A stretch of DNA of 64,000 nucleotides. Origin: Pseudomonas sp. MYb185 (GTDB taxonomy: Bacteria > Pseudomonadota > Gammaproteobacteria > Pseudomonadales > Pseudomonadaceae). The position numbers were made by a program, and so were the translations under genes. The notes beneath the pieces are model-generated. The model was not told the DNA's origin. It saw only the letters and a program-made list of their open reading frames with translations, and searched no databases. This document shows, in pieces, positions 45,292 to 56,179 of the stretch. Position 1 is the first letter of the stretch. The number at the start of each line of letters is the position of its first letter. The stretch spans positions 372,001-436,000 of the forward strand of contig NZ_PCQD01000002.1 of assembly GCF_002979975.1 (NCBI RefSeq), written 5' to 3'.

Positions 45292-46950
45292 ATGAGTGAA
45301 TTGATCAAGGTACCCGACATCGGCGGCGGTGAAGGTGAAGTCATCGAGATTCTGGTGCAGGTTGGCGACAAGATCGAAGCCGAACAGAGCCTGCTGACCC
45401 TGGAATCCGACAAGGCCAGCATGGAACTGCCCAGCCCCAAGGCTGGGGTGGTCACCGCCATCAAGTTCAAGATGGGCGACACCCTCAAGGAAGGTGACGA
45501 CCTGATCGAACTGGATGTGGAAGGAGATGAAGCGGCAGCCAGCACAGAGCCGGCCGCCGAGGAACAGGAAAAAGCCGAACAACCGGCCAAACAGGAAGCG
45601 GCAGCCGCCGCTCCTGCGGAAAAACCTGCGCCGAAGAAAGCCGAAAGCAGCGTGCAGTCGTTCAATATCCCGGATATTGGCGATGGCAGCGCCCGGGTCA
45701 TCGAACTGCTGGTTCAGGTCGGCGACAAGGTCGAGGCCGAACAGAGCCTGCTGACCCTGGAGTCGGACAAGGCCAGCATGGAAATCCCGGCGCCGACGGC
45801 CGGTGTGATCGAGTCCATCGAGGTGAAGCTCGAGCAGGAAGTGCAGACCGGCGACCTGATGCTGACCATGCGCGTGGAAGGTGAAAGCGAGGCTGAAGAA
45901 GCCGAGCAGGCACCCGCCGCCGCAGAGAAAGCACAGGATGATGTCGCGACCGCCCCTGCCAAGGAAGAACGCGCTCCGGCAGCTGCCGCCAAACCCGCGG
46001 AGCCAGCCCCGGTTGGCGCACCCAGCCGCGGCAGCAAGAAGGTCCATGCCGGGCCTGCCGTGCGCAAGCTCGCGCGCGAGTTCGGGGTGGAACTGACCGA
46101 AGTCAAAGGCAGCGGTCCGCGTGAACGTATTCTCAAGGAAGACGTGCAGAGCTTCGTACAGAATGTGATGCGCAAGAGCAAGGAAACCGGTGGCGCCGCC
46201 GTTACCGGTGGAGCCGGCATCCCGCAGGTGCCGGAAGTCGACTTCAGCCGCTTCGGCGAAGTGGAACTGAAGGACATGACCCGCCTGCAACAGGTCGGCG
46301 CAGCCAACCTGCACCGCAGTTGGCTCAACGTGCCGCATGTCACCCAGTTCGACCTGGCCGATATCAGCGAACTGGAAGACTTCCGCAAGGCGCAGAAAGC
46401 CGTCGCGGAAAAGGCCGGCGTCAAGCTGACCGTACTGCCGTTCCTGCTCAAGGCCTGTGCTCACCTGCTGCGTGAACAGCCGAACTTCAACGTCTCGCTG
46501 GCCGCCAATGGCAAGCAACTGATCCAGAAGAACTATGTGCACATCGGCTTCGCCGTGGACACGCCGGACGGTCTGCTGGTCGCGGTGATCCGCGATGTGG
46601 ACAAGAAGAGTCTGCTGGAGCTGGCTGCCGAAGCGGCGGAACTCGCCGACAAGGCGCGCAACAAGAAGCTCAGCGCCAATGACATGCAGGGCGCCTGCTT
46701 CACCATCTCCAGCCTGGGACACATCGGGGGTACCTACTTCACCCCGATCGTCAACACCCCGGAAGTGGCGATCCTCGGCGTCAGCCGGGCGACGATGCAA
46801 CCGGTATGGGACGGCAAGGCCTTCGAGCCCCGCCTGATGCTGCCGCTGTCCCTGTCCTACGACCACCGCGCCATCAACGGCGCCGCCGCCGCACAGTTCA
46901 CCAAGCGTCTGGGTGAACTGCTGGCTGACATCCGGTCGATGTTGTTGTAA
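45292..46950 (+). CDS. aceF: Pyruvate dehydrogenase E2 dihydrolipoyllysine acetyltransferase AceF
   Basis: AceF carries acetyl groups on swinging lipoyl arms and makes acetyl-CoA. The 552-aa protein has two lipoyl domains with lipoyl lysines at residue 41 (ESDKASMELP) and about residue 160 (ESDKASMEIP). They are joined by Ala/Pro/Glu-rich linkers. An E1/E3-binding domain (HAGPAVRKLAREFGVELTEVKGSGPRERILKEDV) and the catalytic domain follow, ending with the active-site SYDHRAINGAAAAQF. The start MSELIKV follows GAGGAGA. A repeat unit begins 12 bases after its stop. Confidence 0.97.
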   Translation: MSELIKVPDIGGGEGEVIEILVQVGDKIEAEQSLLTLESDKASMELPSPKAGVVTAIKFKMGDTLKEGDDLIELDVEGDEAAASTEPAAEEQEKAEQPAKQEAAAAAPAEKPAPKKAESSVQSFNIPDIGDGSARVIELLVQVGDKVEAEQSLLTLESDKASMEIPAPTAGVIESIEVKLEQEVQTGDLMLTMRVEGESEAEEAEQAPAAAEKAQDDVATAPAKEERAPAAAAKPAEPAPVGAPSRGSKKVHAGPAVRKLAREFGVELTEVKGSGPRERILKEDVQSFVQNVMRKSKETGGAAVTGGAGIPQVPEVDFSRFGEVELKDMTRLQQVGAANLHRSWLNVPHVTQFDLADISELEDFRKAQKAVAEKAGVKLTVLPFLLKACAHLLREQPNFNVSLAANGKQLIQKNYVHIGFAVDTPDGLLVAVIRDVDKKSLLELAAEAAELADKARNKKLSANDMQGACFTISSLGHIGGTYFTPIVNTPEVAILGVSRATMQPVWDGKAFEPRLMLPLSLSYDHRAINGAAAAQFTKRLGELLADIRSMLL

Positions 46951-46961
46951 GCGCAATGGAG

Positions 46962-47083
46962 TGTCGAGTTCGATCTCGACACAATGCGCGCTGAACCTCT
47001 GGTGGCCGGGATGGAACCCGGCCTTCCATAGCGCAGCGCAGCCCGGAGTGTCGATGGCGATCCCGTCGAGTTCCATCTCGACA
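46962..47083. repeat. Two units of the 88-bp repeat family left of the RAYT gene
   Basis: One unit starts at 46962 (TGTCGAG...CTCGACA hairpin, then the GCCGGG/CCCGGC hairpin). It is followed by a second first-hairpin at 47049-47083. That second copy has 15 extra bases inside its left arm (TGTCGA-TGGCGATCCCGTCGA-G), exactly as in the first unit on the other side of the transposase gene at 47801. It ends five bases before the transposase stop codon. Confidence 0.85.
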
Positions 47084-47088
47084 CAAGC

Positions 47089-47688
47089 TCACCCTTCCGC
47101 CGGACTCGACCACTTCCACTCTTCTGCACTTTGACACAATCCAGCCTTGACCGGGTTTTGCTGAATATAATGTATCGCTGCCTGCAGATGGGTCTCGGTA
47201 CGAATATAACGATCCCAGTATCCACGCATCCAGAACCCACCAACAGGCAACTGTAGATGCAGTCTTGCCGCATTCTGCAAAGCCCAACGCGCCGAGTAGG
47301 TTTTCCAACCCTGCACAATCCGCGGTAACGAGTAGCTTGGCTTGATCAATATATGCACATGATTGGGCATGATGGTCCAGGCCAGCAGTTGATAGCGAAC
47401 ATCCTGGTAATACTTGAAGCTTTGCTGCAACGCCGCCGCCATGCCCGGGTGGGCCAACAGGCAACAGCCGTACCCGCGATCGAGGTATCTTTCCAGCCGC
47501 GCGCGTAGGGCATCCGACTGCTCAGCCTCCGGCAACAGATCGGTCTCTTTTTTCCATTCTCTGATTACATGGAAAGGGATGCTGTCGGCCAGCCTGAAGG
47601 TGATGAATTGAATGGTGTCAGGAGCATCGAAATGAGGGAGATTGCGCGAGCTGTACCAGCCTCGATAGTCGCTCTGATGGGAGGTCAT
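47089..47688 (-). CDS. REP-associated tyrosine transposase (RAYT, Y1/IS200-like)
   Basis: This 199-aa single-strand HUH nuclease is of the class that cuts and moves REP sequences. The metal-binding HUH motif is MPNHVHILIK (His110, His112). The likely catalytic tyrosine is Tyr161 in YWDRYIRTE, and the family end YIQQNPVKAGL ... EEWKWSS is present. Nothing in it is broken, so it may be active. It is flanked on both sides by repeat units with the same 15-bp insertion and borders a tandem array of its presumed substrate, the classical RAYT-REP layout. It lies between aceF and clpB, a point where the gene order known from P. aeruginosa is rearranged. Confidence 0.9.
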   Translation of the reverse strand: MTSHQSDYRGWYSSRNLPHFDAPDTIQFITFRLADSIPFHVIREWKKETDLLPEAEQSDALRARLERYLDRGYGCCLLAHPGMAAALQQSFKYYQDVRYQLLAWTIMPNHVHILIKPSYSLPRIVQGWKTYSARWALQNAARLHLQLPVGGFWMRGYWDRYIRTETHLQAAIHYIQQNPVKAGLCQSAEEWKWSSPAEG

Positions 47689-47800
47689 ATGCAGCGGTCC
47701 GTGCCAATGTCGGCATGGATGCTAGCAATGCTCTCGCAGGCGGGATAGGAATGAGGTCACAGAATGGGAGGAAAGCCACCTAGAGCAGCGTGGCATGGAA

Positions 47801-48363
47801 TGTCGATGGCGACCCCGTCGAGTTCCATCTCGACATCATGTCAGCCGGAGACGCCGCTGGCCGGGATGGAACCCGGCCTTCCATAGGGCAGCGCAGCCCG
47901 GAGTGTCGAGTTCCATCTCGACATCGTGCCAGCCGGAGATACCGCTGGCCGGGATGGAACCCGGCCTTCCATCGGGCAGCGCAGCCTGGGGTGTCGAGTT
48001 CCATCTCGACATCATGCCAGCCGGAGACGCCGCTGGCCGGGATGGAACCCGGCCTTCCACAGGGCAGCGTAACCCGGAGTGTCGAGTTCCATCTCGACAT
48101 CGTCCCAGCCGGAGACGCCGCTGGCCGGGATGGAACCCGGCCTTCCACAGGGCAGCGTGGCATGGAATGTCGAGTTCCATCTCGACATCATGCCAGCCGG
48201 AGACGCCGCTGGCCGGGATGGAACCCGGCCTTCCATAGGGCAGCGTAACCCGGAATGTCGAGTTCCATCTCGACATCATGCCAACCGGAGACGCCGCTGG
48301 CCGGGATGGAACCCGGCCTTCCATCGGGCAGCGCAGCCCGGAGTGTCGAGTTCCATCTCGACA
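47801..48363. repeat. Tandem array of exact 88-bp units (six full units plus a terminal hairpin)
   Basis: TGTCGAG starts recur at 47816, 47904, 47992, 48080, 48168, 48256 and 48344, always 88 bp apart. Each unit holds hairpin 1, TGTCGA-(GTTCCATC)-TCGACA, and hairpin 2, GCCGG-(GATGGAAC)-CCGGC. The two 8-nt loops are perfect reverse complements of each other. The first unit has the 15-bp insertion also seen left of the transposase. Unit changes are few (for example atcatgcc/atcgtgcc, atagggc/acagggc). The array ends seven bases before the clpB stop. Between 47689 and 47800 I see nothing else. Confidence 0.95.
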
Positions 48364-48370
48364 TCACGGC

Positions 48371-50938
<2,568 letters not shown>

Positions 50939-50961
50939 GGATGTCAGTCCTTATCAGACAG

Positions 50962-50980
50962 GCCGGAGCACAACTCCGGC
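50962..50980 (-). promoter_or_regulatory. Perfect hairpin in the clpB 5' leader
   Basis: GCCGGAG and CTCCGGC pair perfectly (7 bp, loop of five) in the mRNA leader, 24 bases before the clpB start codon. It does not cover the AAGGA site directly. It could influence mRNA stability or translation with temperature; this is inference. Confidence 0.45.
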
Positions 50981-51003
50981 GAGATTCATATGAGATGAAT
51001 GAT

Positions 51004-51031
51004 AGATGAGGATTATTATCGTGCTTTCAAG
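51004..51031 (-). promoter_or_regulatory. Sigma-32 (RpoH) heat-shock promoter of clpB
   Basis: On the reverse strand CTTGAAA (51025-51031) is followed after 13 bases by CCTCATCT (51004-51011). This closely matches the heat-shock consensus CTTGAAA-N13-CCCCATNT. The promoter lies about 70 bases before the clpB ATG. Confidence 0.85.
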
Positions 51032-51037
51032 GGGGAG

Positions 51038-51053
51038 GACACTGATCAGTGTC
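51038..51053. promoter_or_regulatory. 16-bp perfect palindrome between pgeF and clpB promoter
   Basis: GACACTGATCAGTGTC is fully self-complementary. It overlaps the pgeF stop codon and ends seven bases upstream of the clpB -35 box. No U-run follows in the pgeF direction, so it is not a standard terminator for that gene; a protein-binding site is possible. Confidence 0.4.
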
Positions 51054-51789
51054 AATTTTTTGTCGCAGAGTCCAGCCAGATCAGTGAAGCGAAGCGCCCG
51101 GTTTGCCCGTCGCGCCGGTAGGAGAAAAAACGCAGGGAGTCGCTGACCGTGCACAACCCGCCACCGTATATCGCGGTGACACCCTGCGCCTGCAGGCGCA
51201 GCCTGGCGAGTTGATAGATGTCCGCCAGGTAATGCCCCGGCCGCTCGGATGGGGTGAAACACTCGGCAGCGGCAGTGCTGCCGAAGATGTCCCGCACCTC
51301 CGGCCCAACCTCGAACGCCTGCGGGCCAATCGCCGGCCCCAACCAGACCAGCAGCTCCTGCGGCGCGACACCCAGTGCCGCCACGGTGTTTTCCAGTATG
51401 CCCGCAGCCAGCCCGCGCCAGCCAGCATGGGCGGCCGCCACCCGGGTGCCGGCACGGTCGCAGAACAGCACCGGCAGGCAGTCGGCGGTCATCACTGCGC
51501 AGGCCACATCCGTCTCGGTGGTCCAGCAGGCATCGGCCTCCTCCACCAGGCCTGGGGCGGCTTCCACCACGTCGGTGCTGTGAGTCTGTTCCAGCCAGGC
51601 AAGGCGGCAGCCGAGTTTGCGCGCCAGCTCCGCCCGATTGGCCAGCACATGATTGAGCTCGTCGCCGACGTGAGTGCCGAGATTGAAGCCCTTGAACAGG
51701 CCCTGACTGCAGCCATCCTGGCGTGTGGTCACGCAGGTTCTGACCCACTCGGGCGCCGGCCAGTCGGCCTTCAACCAATGCTCTTTCAT
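51052..51789 (-). CDS. pgeF: Peptidoglycan editing factor PgeF (YfiH, multicopper laccase-domain family)
   Basis: This 245-aa YfiH-family protein edits wrongly built peptidoglycan precursors; family members also show purine nucleoside or oxidase activity. The zinc/copper ligands are seen in LEQTHSTDVV, AVMTADCLPVLFCDRAGTRVAAAHAGWRGLAAGILE and later the GPAIGPQAFEVG segment. Its ATG overlaps the rluD stop (ATGA). It is located between rluD and clpB, as in P. aeruginosa. Confidence 0.92.
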   Translation of the reverse strand: MKEHWLKADWPAPEWVRTCVTTRQDGCSQGLFKGFNLGTHVGDELNHVLANRAELARKLGCRLAWLEQTHSTDVVEAAPGLVEEADACWTTETDVACAVMTADCLPVLFCDRAGTRVAAAHAGWRGLAAGILENTVAALGVAPQELLVWLGPAIGPQAFEVGPEVRDIFGSTAAAECFTPSERPGHYLADIYQLARLRLQAQGVTAIYGGGLCTVSDSLRFFSYRRDGQTGRFASLIWLDSATKN

Positions 51790-52745
51790 TCTTCCTGCTC
51801 ACCATCCGCGCGCAACAGCGCCAACAGCTCAAGCATATCCTCTGGCAGCGGTGCTTCCCAGCGCATCGGTCGGTTGTCATCCGGGTGCTCCAGCTCCAGA
51901 CGCCGGGCATGCAGTGCCTGGCGCGGAAAACCGCGCAGCATCGCCAGCAGTTCCGGACTCGCGCCCGGTGGAATGCGCAGCCGCCCGCCATAGGTCGGGT
52001 CACCCACCAGCGGAAAATGGATATGGCTCATGTGAACGCGGATCTGGTGCGTGCGTCCGGTCTCCAGCTTGACCTTGACATGGGTATGGGCACGAAAGCG
52101 GCTGATCACCCGGTAATGGCTGATCGCCGGCTTGCCACCAGCGACCACCGCCATCTTCTGCCGGTTGCTACCATGCCGGGCGATCGGCTCGTCGACCTTG
52201 CCACCAGCGGTCATCACCCCGACTACCACGCATTCGTATTCGCGGGTGACCGTACGGTTCTGCAGCTGGATGACCAGGTCGGTCTGCGCTTCCAGGGTCT
52301 TGGCCACTACCATCAGGCCGGTAGTGTCCTTGTCCAGCCGGTGCACGATACCGGCACGCGGCACCTTGGCCAGTTCCGGGGCATGGTGCAGCAGGGCGTT
52401 GAGCAGGGTGCCGTCCTGGTGACCCGCCGCCGGATGCACCACCAGACCAGCTGGCTTGTTGATCACCAGCAGGGCGTGATCCTCATAGACAATGTCCAGG
52501 GCAATGGCCTCGGGCTGCCAATCACCCTGCACTTCCCGCTCGGCATCCAGTTCCAGCCGCTCGCCGCCATATACGGTGTCGCGCGGGCGGATCTGTTTGC
52601 CATCCACGGTCAGGCTGCCATCCTTGATCCAGCCCTGCAGTCGGGATCGGGAGTGGTTGGGGAACAATTGGGCTGCTACCTGGTCAAGGCGTTGACCACC
52701 ACACTCGGGGGTGACCTGTGCAGACATGCGGATTCGTTCGGACAT
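51786..52745 (-). CDS. rluD: 23S rRNA pseudouridine synthase RluD
   Basis: RluD makes pseudouridines at the helix 69 positions of 23S rRNA and supports ribosome assembly. The 319-aa protein has an N-terminal S4 domain (GQRLDQVAAQLFPNHSRSRLQGWIKDGSLTVDGK). The RluA-type catalytic domain follows, with the active Asp in GIVHRLDKDTTGLMVVAKT near residue 140 and KLETGRTHQIRVHMSHIHFPLVGDPTYGG. The start MSERIRM fits the family; a TTG one codon upstream is ignored. It is divergent from bamD, the order shared with other gammaproteobacteria. Confidence 0.95.
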   Translation of the reverse strand: MSERIRMSAQVTPECGGQRLDQVAAQLFPNHSRSRLQGWIKDGSLTVDGKQIRPRDTVYGGERLELDAEREVQGDWQPEAIALDIVYEDHALLVINKPAGLVVHPAAGHQDGTLLNALLHHAPELAKVPRAGIVHRLDKDTTGLMVVAKTLEAQTDLVIQLQNRTVTREYECVVVGVMTAGGKVDEPIARHGSNRQKMAVVAGGKPAISHYRVISRFRAHTHVKVKLETGRTHQIRVHMSHIHFPLVGDPTYGGRLRIPPGASPELLAMLRGFPRQALHARRLELEHPDDNRPMRWEAPLPEDMLELLALLRADGEQEE

Positions 52746-52920
52746 CAATGGCTCGCTGGTATGCGCCGAGGGGCGCAGGGGTGGCGCGCAATCCCTTTTG
52801 GTTTCGGCTCGGCGCTGTGGTTAAATACGGCTTCTTTGTCTGGCACATGATGTGCCGTGCAACAGGGTCCAACTATAACAGGACGGCTGTCTGGGCAACA
52901 GCGCGCGGTCGTCCCTCCGG

Positions 52921-53928
52921 ATGTCAACTATGTCGATAAAACATCTACTGCTGGTCGGTCTGCTGGGTCTGCTGGCGGCCTGCTCATCAAACAAGGCAAC
53001 GGTGCTGGACGATTCGCTCAGCGAATCCGAACTCTACGCCATCGCCCAGACGAATCTGGACGCCAACAACTACAGCCTGGCGATCGACTCACTGCGGGCC
53101 CTGGAGTCGCGCTATCCGTTCGGGCGTTTCGCCGAGCAGGCGCAACTGGAACTGATCTACGCCTACTACCAGAGCCTGGAGCTGGAAGCGGCGAAGTCCT
53201 CGGCTGACCGCTTCATCCGTCTGCATCCGCAGCATGCCGATGTGGACTATGCCTACTACATGCGTGGCATGACCTCCTTCACCCGTGACCGCGGCCTGTT
53301 CGAGCGCTTCCTGCCGCTGGACATGACCCGCCGCGACCCGGGTGCCGCGCGCGACTCCTTCAACGAGTTCGCCCAACTGGTCAGCCGCTACCCGAACAGT
53401 CGCTACGCACCGGATGCCCGCCTGCGCATGGTCTACCTGCGCAACCTGCTGGCCTCCTACGACGCCCATGTCGGCCACTACTACCTCAAGCGCGGCGCCT
53501 ATATCGCCGCCGCCAACCGCGGCCGCTATATCGTCGAGAACTTCCAGCAGACCCCCTCGGTCGGCGACGGCCTGGCCCTGATGGTCGAAGGCTACCGCCA
53601 GCTGGCACTGGATGACCTGGCCGACAATGCACTGCTGACCCTGCAGACCAACTATCCGGAACACCCGAGTCTGAAGGGTGGTGAATTCCGTCATCATGTC
53701 GAGCCCGCGCAGCGCGACGCCGGCTGGGTCGAATCGATGACCGTCGGCCTGCTGGACAAGGTCATGACACCACCGTCGATGAGCCGCGAGACCCAGATGG
53801 AACGGGAAATGGAACAGCAGTACCAGAGCGCCCTTACCGCATTGCCGCGTGACATCCGCGCGCCACAGGCTGAAAGACAGCAGAAGCGTTCCATCTGGAG
53901 CCGTGTGACATTCGGGTTGTTTGACTGA
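52921..53928 (+). CDS. bamD: Outer membrane assembly lipoprotein BamD (ComL)
   Basis: BamD is the essential lipoprotein of the BAM complex that inserts beta-barrel proteins, including TolC and LPS-transport porins. The 335-aa protein has a lipoprotein signal with lipobox LLAAC and acceptor Cys21. Five TPR-like repeats follow, beginning [45 protein letters not shown], with the [21 protein letters not shown] core. The C-terminal tail is longer than in E. coli, as is normal in Pseudomonas. A start four codons later is also possible. Confidence 0.94.
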   Translation: MSTMSIKHLLLVGLLGLLAACSSNKATVLDDSLSESELYAIAQTNLDANNYSLAIDSLRALESRYPFGRFAEQAQLELIYAYYQSLELEAAKSSADRFIRLHPQHADVDYAYYMRGMTSFTRDRGLFERFLPLDMTRRDPGAARDSFNEFAQLVSRYPNSRYAPDARLRMVYLRNLLASYDAHVGHYYLKRGAYIAAANRGRYIVENFQQTPSVGDGLALMVEGYRQLALDDLADNALLTLQTNYPEHPSLKGGEFRHHVEPAQRDAGWVESMTVGLLDKVMTPPSMSRETQMEREMEQQYQSALTALPRDIRAPQAERQQKRSIWSRVTFGLFD

Positions 53929-53940
53929 GCTTCTGATGGC

Positions 53941-53958
53941 GTAGTGCAGACGCGCTAC
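53941..53958. repeat. Paired-hairpin intergenic repeat, locus 5 of 6 (single hairpin)
   Basis: GTAGTGC/GCGCTAC with loop AGAC lies 13 bases after the bamD stop. Only the first hairpin type is present. Confidence 0.65.
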
Positions 53959-53993
53959 GCCATCGGCTCGCAGCCGTGCATGGCCGGCCCTGT

Positions 53994-54150
53994 GGATTGC
54001 CACGCCCTTCGGGCTCGCAATGACGTGGAGAGAGAGTCCGGTAATGACTGCAAGAGAGCCCCGCAACGACACCTGAGAAGGACCGGACAAAGGGGCCCGC
54101 ATATCCTCCCTCGTCATTGCGAACCGCAAAGCGGTGAAGCAATCCACAGG
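53994..54150. repeat. Dispersed repeat with CGTCATTGCGA ends, two half copies in outward order
   Basis: A right half (GGATTGCCAC ... CTCGCAATGACG ending at 54025) and a left half (CGTCATTGCGA from 54112, then GCAATCCACAGG) match the element at 38241-38363 but in swapped order, with about 86 bp between them. The whole 248-bp bamD-nadE gap is made of such repeats and has no gene. Confidence 0.7.
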
Positions 54151-54176
54151 CACGGAGTAGCCGGTGCCCCCTTCCC

Positions 54177-55808
54177 TTATTCCTCTATCGCCCAACTGGC
54201 CGTGATCGGCAACCGCCGGTCCCGACCGAAGCCACGCTGCGTCACCCGCGGCCCGATCGCCGCCTGACGCCGCTTGTATTCGTTGCGATCCACCATCGCC
54301 AGCACCTTGGTCACCACCGCTTCATCGAACCCGGCCTCAATGATGTCCCTGGCCGACTGGTCGTGCTCCACATACAGGCGCAGGATCTCGTCCAGCATTG
54401 GATAGGGTGGCAGTGAATCCTCATCCTTCTGGCCGGGGGCCAGCTCGGCCGAGGGCGGCCGGTCGATGACCCGCTGCGGTATCACCGGGCCCAGGCTGTT
54501 GCGGTAGTCGGCCAGGCGGAACACCATGGTCTTGGGTACATCCTTGAGCACGTCGTAACCGCCGGCCATGTCGCCGTACAGGGTCGAGTAGCCCACCGCC
54601 AACTCACTCTTGTTACCCGTGGTCAGCACCAGGGCGCCATTCTTGTTGGACAGCGCCATCAGCAGCACGCCCCGGCAGCGGGCCTGCAGGTTCTCTTCGG
54701 TGGTATCCCGCGCCATGCCGGCAAACACCGGCGCCAGGGTGTCGAGGAAGGCTTCGACCATCGGCGCGATCGGTAACACCCGATAGGTAACGCCCTGGTT
54801 GGTGGCCTGCTCGGCAGCGTCGTGAATGCTGATTTCGGCGGTGTAATGGTAGGGCATCATCACCGCCTCGACCCGACTGGCACCCAGTGCATCCACTGCC
54901 ACCGCCATGGTCAATGCCGAGTCGATACCACCGGACAGCCCCAGCACCACGCTCTTGAAACCGTTCTTGCCAACATAGTCGCGCACCCCGGTCACCAGCG
55001 CCCGGTAGATACTGGCCTCCAGCTCCGGCAGCGGCTCCAGCGCCCCCGGGCGCAGGCTGACGCTGTGCTGGTCATACTCGATATCCACCGGATACAACCC
55101 TTCAACAAAGGCCGCACCACGCAGTGCGAGCTCTCCATTGGCGTCCATCGCGACCGAGCCACCATCGAATACCAGTTCGTCCTGGGCACCGACCTGATTG
55201 ACATACAGCACCGGCATGCCGCCTTCGGCGCAGCGCTCACGCAGCACCGCCTCGCGCTCGGCCTGCTTGCCCATATGGAATGGCGAGGCATTGAGATTCA
55301 GCATCAACCGCGCACCGGCAGCCCGGGCCTGCTGCATGGGTTCGCTGTGCCAGATGTCCTCGCACACGCTCAGCGCTACCGGCAGCCCGGCGATATCCAC
55401 CACGCAGGGACTGTCGCCCTCGGTGAAGTAGCGTTTTTCGTCGAACACCTTGTAGTTCGGCAGCTTCTGCTTGCTGTAGCTGGCAACCACCCGGCCATCG
55501 GCGATCACCGCCGCCTTGTTGTAGCAACGGCCATCGACCTGCCAGGGATAGCCCACCACCAGATGGATGCCGGAGACCCGTTCGGCCAGTTGCTGCAGTC
55601 CCTGCTCGATGCGCTCCTGCATGCTCGAACGCAGTAGCAGGTCCTCCGGCGGATAACCGCACAGGGTCAGTTCCGGATAGATGACCGCGTCGGCCTTGAG
55701 TTCGTCCCGAGCGTGGGTGGCGGTGTCCACGATCCGCTGCAGGTTGCCGCGAATGTCGCCGACACGCAGGTTGAGCTGGGCCAAAACGATACGCACACTG
55801 GCAGTCAT
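54177..55808 (-). CDS. nadE: Glutamine-dependent NAD+ synthetase NadE
   Basis: NadE amidates nicotinic acid adenine dinucleotide to NAD+. The 543-aa protein has an N-terminal nitrilase-type glutaminase domain with the triad Glu46 (YPELTLCGYPPEDLL), Lys113 (YSKQKLPNYKVFDEKRYF) and Cys149 (SVCEDIW). The C-terminal synthetase domain has the ATP P-loop LGLSGGIDSALTMAVAVDALG and TGNKSELAVGYSTLYGDMAGG. It can therefore use glutamine. It converges on bamD. Its product is the target of the RES toxin encoded at 30 kb. Confidence 0.95.
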   Translation of the reverse strand: MTASVRIVLAQLNLRVGDIRGNLQRIVDTATHARDELKADAVIYPELTLCGYPPEDLLLRSSMQERIEQGLQQLAERVSGIHLVVGYPWQVDGRCYNKAAVIADGRVVASYSKQKLPNYKVFDEKRYFTEGDSPCVVDIAGLPVALSVCEDIWHSEPMQQARAAGARLMLNLNASPFHMGKQAEREAVLRERCAEGGMPVLYVNQVGAQDELVFDGGSVAMDANGELALRGAAFVEGLYPVDIEYDQHSVSLRPGALEPLPELEASIYRALVTGVRDYVGKNGFKSVVLGLSGGIDSALTMAVAVDALGASRVEAVMMPYHYTAEISIHDAAEQATNQGVTYRVLPIAPMVEAFLDTLAPVFAGMARDTTEENLQARCRGVLLMALSNKNGALVLTTGNKSELAVGYSTLYGDMAGGYDVLKDVPKTMVFRLADYRNSLGPVIPQRVIDRPPSAELAPGQKDEDSLPPYPMLDEILRLYVEHDQSARDIIEAGFDEAVVTKVLAMVDRNEYKRRQAAIGPRVTQRGFGRDRRLPITASWAIEE

Positions 55809-55945
55809 TGCCGATCTCCTGTGTCTATGGTCGGGTTATTGTCGATCAAGCCCTCCGGCACCGCAACGACGATGACGGACTTGTTTGGCACAATGCCCGC
55901 GTGGGATACACTAGGGGCTGTCCTCATACTGGAATCATTGCGTTC

Positions 55946-56179
55946 ATGGGCCTGATCAAACTATTCATCCTGCTGGTGCTGGCATATATCGCCTTCGTGT
56001 TCTGGCGGCAAATGAAGGCCGCCCAGGCGGACCGACGCCGCACCGCGCCACCACCACAAGCGCCCAAGATGGTTCGCTGTGCCCAGTGCCAGCTGCACCT
56101 GCCGGAACACCTGGCCCTGCGCCAGGGTGAAAAATGGTATTGCTGCAGCGAGCACCGCGATGTGGATCAGCAGGACTGA
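55946..56179 (+). CDS. Small membrane protein with C-terminal zinc-ribbon (PP0621-like)
   Basis: This 77-aa protein has one membrane helix at the N-terminus (MGLIKLFILLVLAYIAFVFW). A basic, proline-rich linker follows, then a four-ligand zinc ribbon (VRCAQCQLHLPE ... WYCCSEH) with CxxC and CC-EH. A protein of this design lies before pilS in other Pseudomonas genomes. The pilS start overlaps its last 20 bases, so the two are translationally linked and it may act with the pilus sensor; this is inferred. The start MGLIKLF is chosen over longer readings that have no membrane-compatible lead. Confidence 0.75.
   Translation: MGLIKLFILLVLAYIAFVFWRQMKAAQADRRRTAPPPQAPKMVRCAQCQLHLPEHLALRQGEKWYCCSEHRDVDQQD

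Noticed and set aside
45166-47076. 636-codon ORF opposite aceF
   Set aside because: Antisense shadow; its Gly/Phe-rich part mirrors the Ala/Pro/Glu linkers of AceF.
47801-48363. CRISPR array
   Set aside because: Units are near-identical over their full 88 bp with no unique spacers, and no cas genes are near; a RAYT gene explains the array.
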